From Lutimaribacter salitolerans (GTDB lineage: Bacteria > Pseudomonadota > Alphaproteobacteria > Rhodobacterales > Rhodobacteraceae): a stretch of DNA of 64,000 nt. The notes beneath the pieces are model-generated. The model made no database searches. It saw only the letters and a program-made list of their open reading frames with translations, and had not been told where the DNA came from. This document shows, piece after piece, positions 63,846-64,000 of the stretch. Numbering within the stretch: position 1 is the first letter of the stretch; each line of letters starts with the position of its first letter. The translations under genes and the position numbers were made by a program. The stretch lies in the NCBI RefSeq assembly GCF_042677865.1, contig NZ_JBHUDD010000050.1:1-64000 (forward strand), written 5' to 3'.

Positions 63846-64000
63846 ATCCCATCTCCTGCGGGTCATCTGACGGTAAACGGGGTTCGCATTGCCGTCCGGT
63901 CACGACCCTTGCACAGGTTGGGACAGGAGAGAGAGTGCAGGGCTTCACCATGGCCAGAGGCCTGCGAACGGCCGGAGCCTGCATCCAGGCTGATCAGATG

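Overview
The window is a compact, high-GC stretch of chromosome from an alphaproteobacterium of the order Rhodobacterales, most likely a marine Roseobacter-group member. This rests on gene content and order: purF-cvpA-radA, alr-mlaEF, dnaB, pyrE-pyrC, ccmABCDG beside acnA, the DUF2849-cysI-cysH-DUF934-fpr block, and several small proteins I associate with this group. No tRNA, rRNA, CRISPR array, insertion sequence, prophage or other clear mobile island was seen. No gap between genes exceeds about 300 bases. One ambiguous base (position 47195) and a one-base frameshift in mlaE suggest draft-quality sequence.

Layout from left to right. (1) 0.1-9.6 kb: a Hint-domain protein, an SDR with altered catalytic residues and an orphan iron-type ABC ATPase. 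Two hairpins then precede a tight tatA-tatB-tatC-DUF815 ATPase operon. Convergent to it are surE, pcm and an NlpD-like lipoprotein. (2) 9.6-23.3 kb: housekeeping genes, mostly on the minus strand: purF, cvpA, radA, pqiA-like, the Mla-type lipid transporter pair mlaF and mlaE (mlaE frameshifted), alr, a DUF1194 protein, dnaB with a perfect DnaA box in its leader, pyrE and pyrC. (3) 23.4-28.5 kb: a four-gene cluster of three related glycosyltransferases and one sulfotransferase. One glycosyltransferase is fused to a sulfotransferase-like domain that has lost its P-loop, and another is broken by an in-frame amber codon. (4) 28.7-37.1 kb: a form II (AYRGAGR) aerobic CO dehydrogenase-like molybdenum hydroxylase cluster, coxD-coxE-xdhC-molybdopterin-binding protein-coxS-coxL-coxM, with unusual repeats at its internal gaps and promoters.

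(5) 37.1-44.0 kb: a methyltransferase, infC with a probable non-AUG start, an alanine-rich membrane-anchored repeat protein, ferredoxin/flavodoxin-NADP reductase, and the assimilatory sulfate reduction genes with a divergent Lrp/AsnC regulator. (6) 44.2-47.1 kb: a DctB/DctD-like two-component pair whose response regulator lacks the sigma-54 contact loop and the Walker A lysine. (7) 47.2-57.9 kb: ccmABCDG for cytochrome c maturation, an SDR, aconitase, a DUF1223 protein, a lauroyl-type acyltransferase, a DMT exporter and a FliG with no other flagellar gene nearby. (8) 57.7-63.9 kb: a small secreted Cys protein, purB, a hydrolase-OsmC fusion, a secreted glycerophosphodiesterase behind a four-repeat Pho box, a DUF3445 protein and a small cytosolic protein.

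The least ordinary parts are the glycosyltransferase/sulfotransferase cluster, the form II CODH cluster with its repeat arrays, and a dispersed intergenic repeat family found at six or more places. I did not find a system that I can claim is wholly new.
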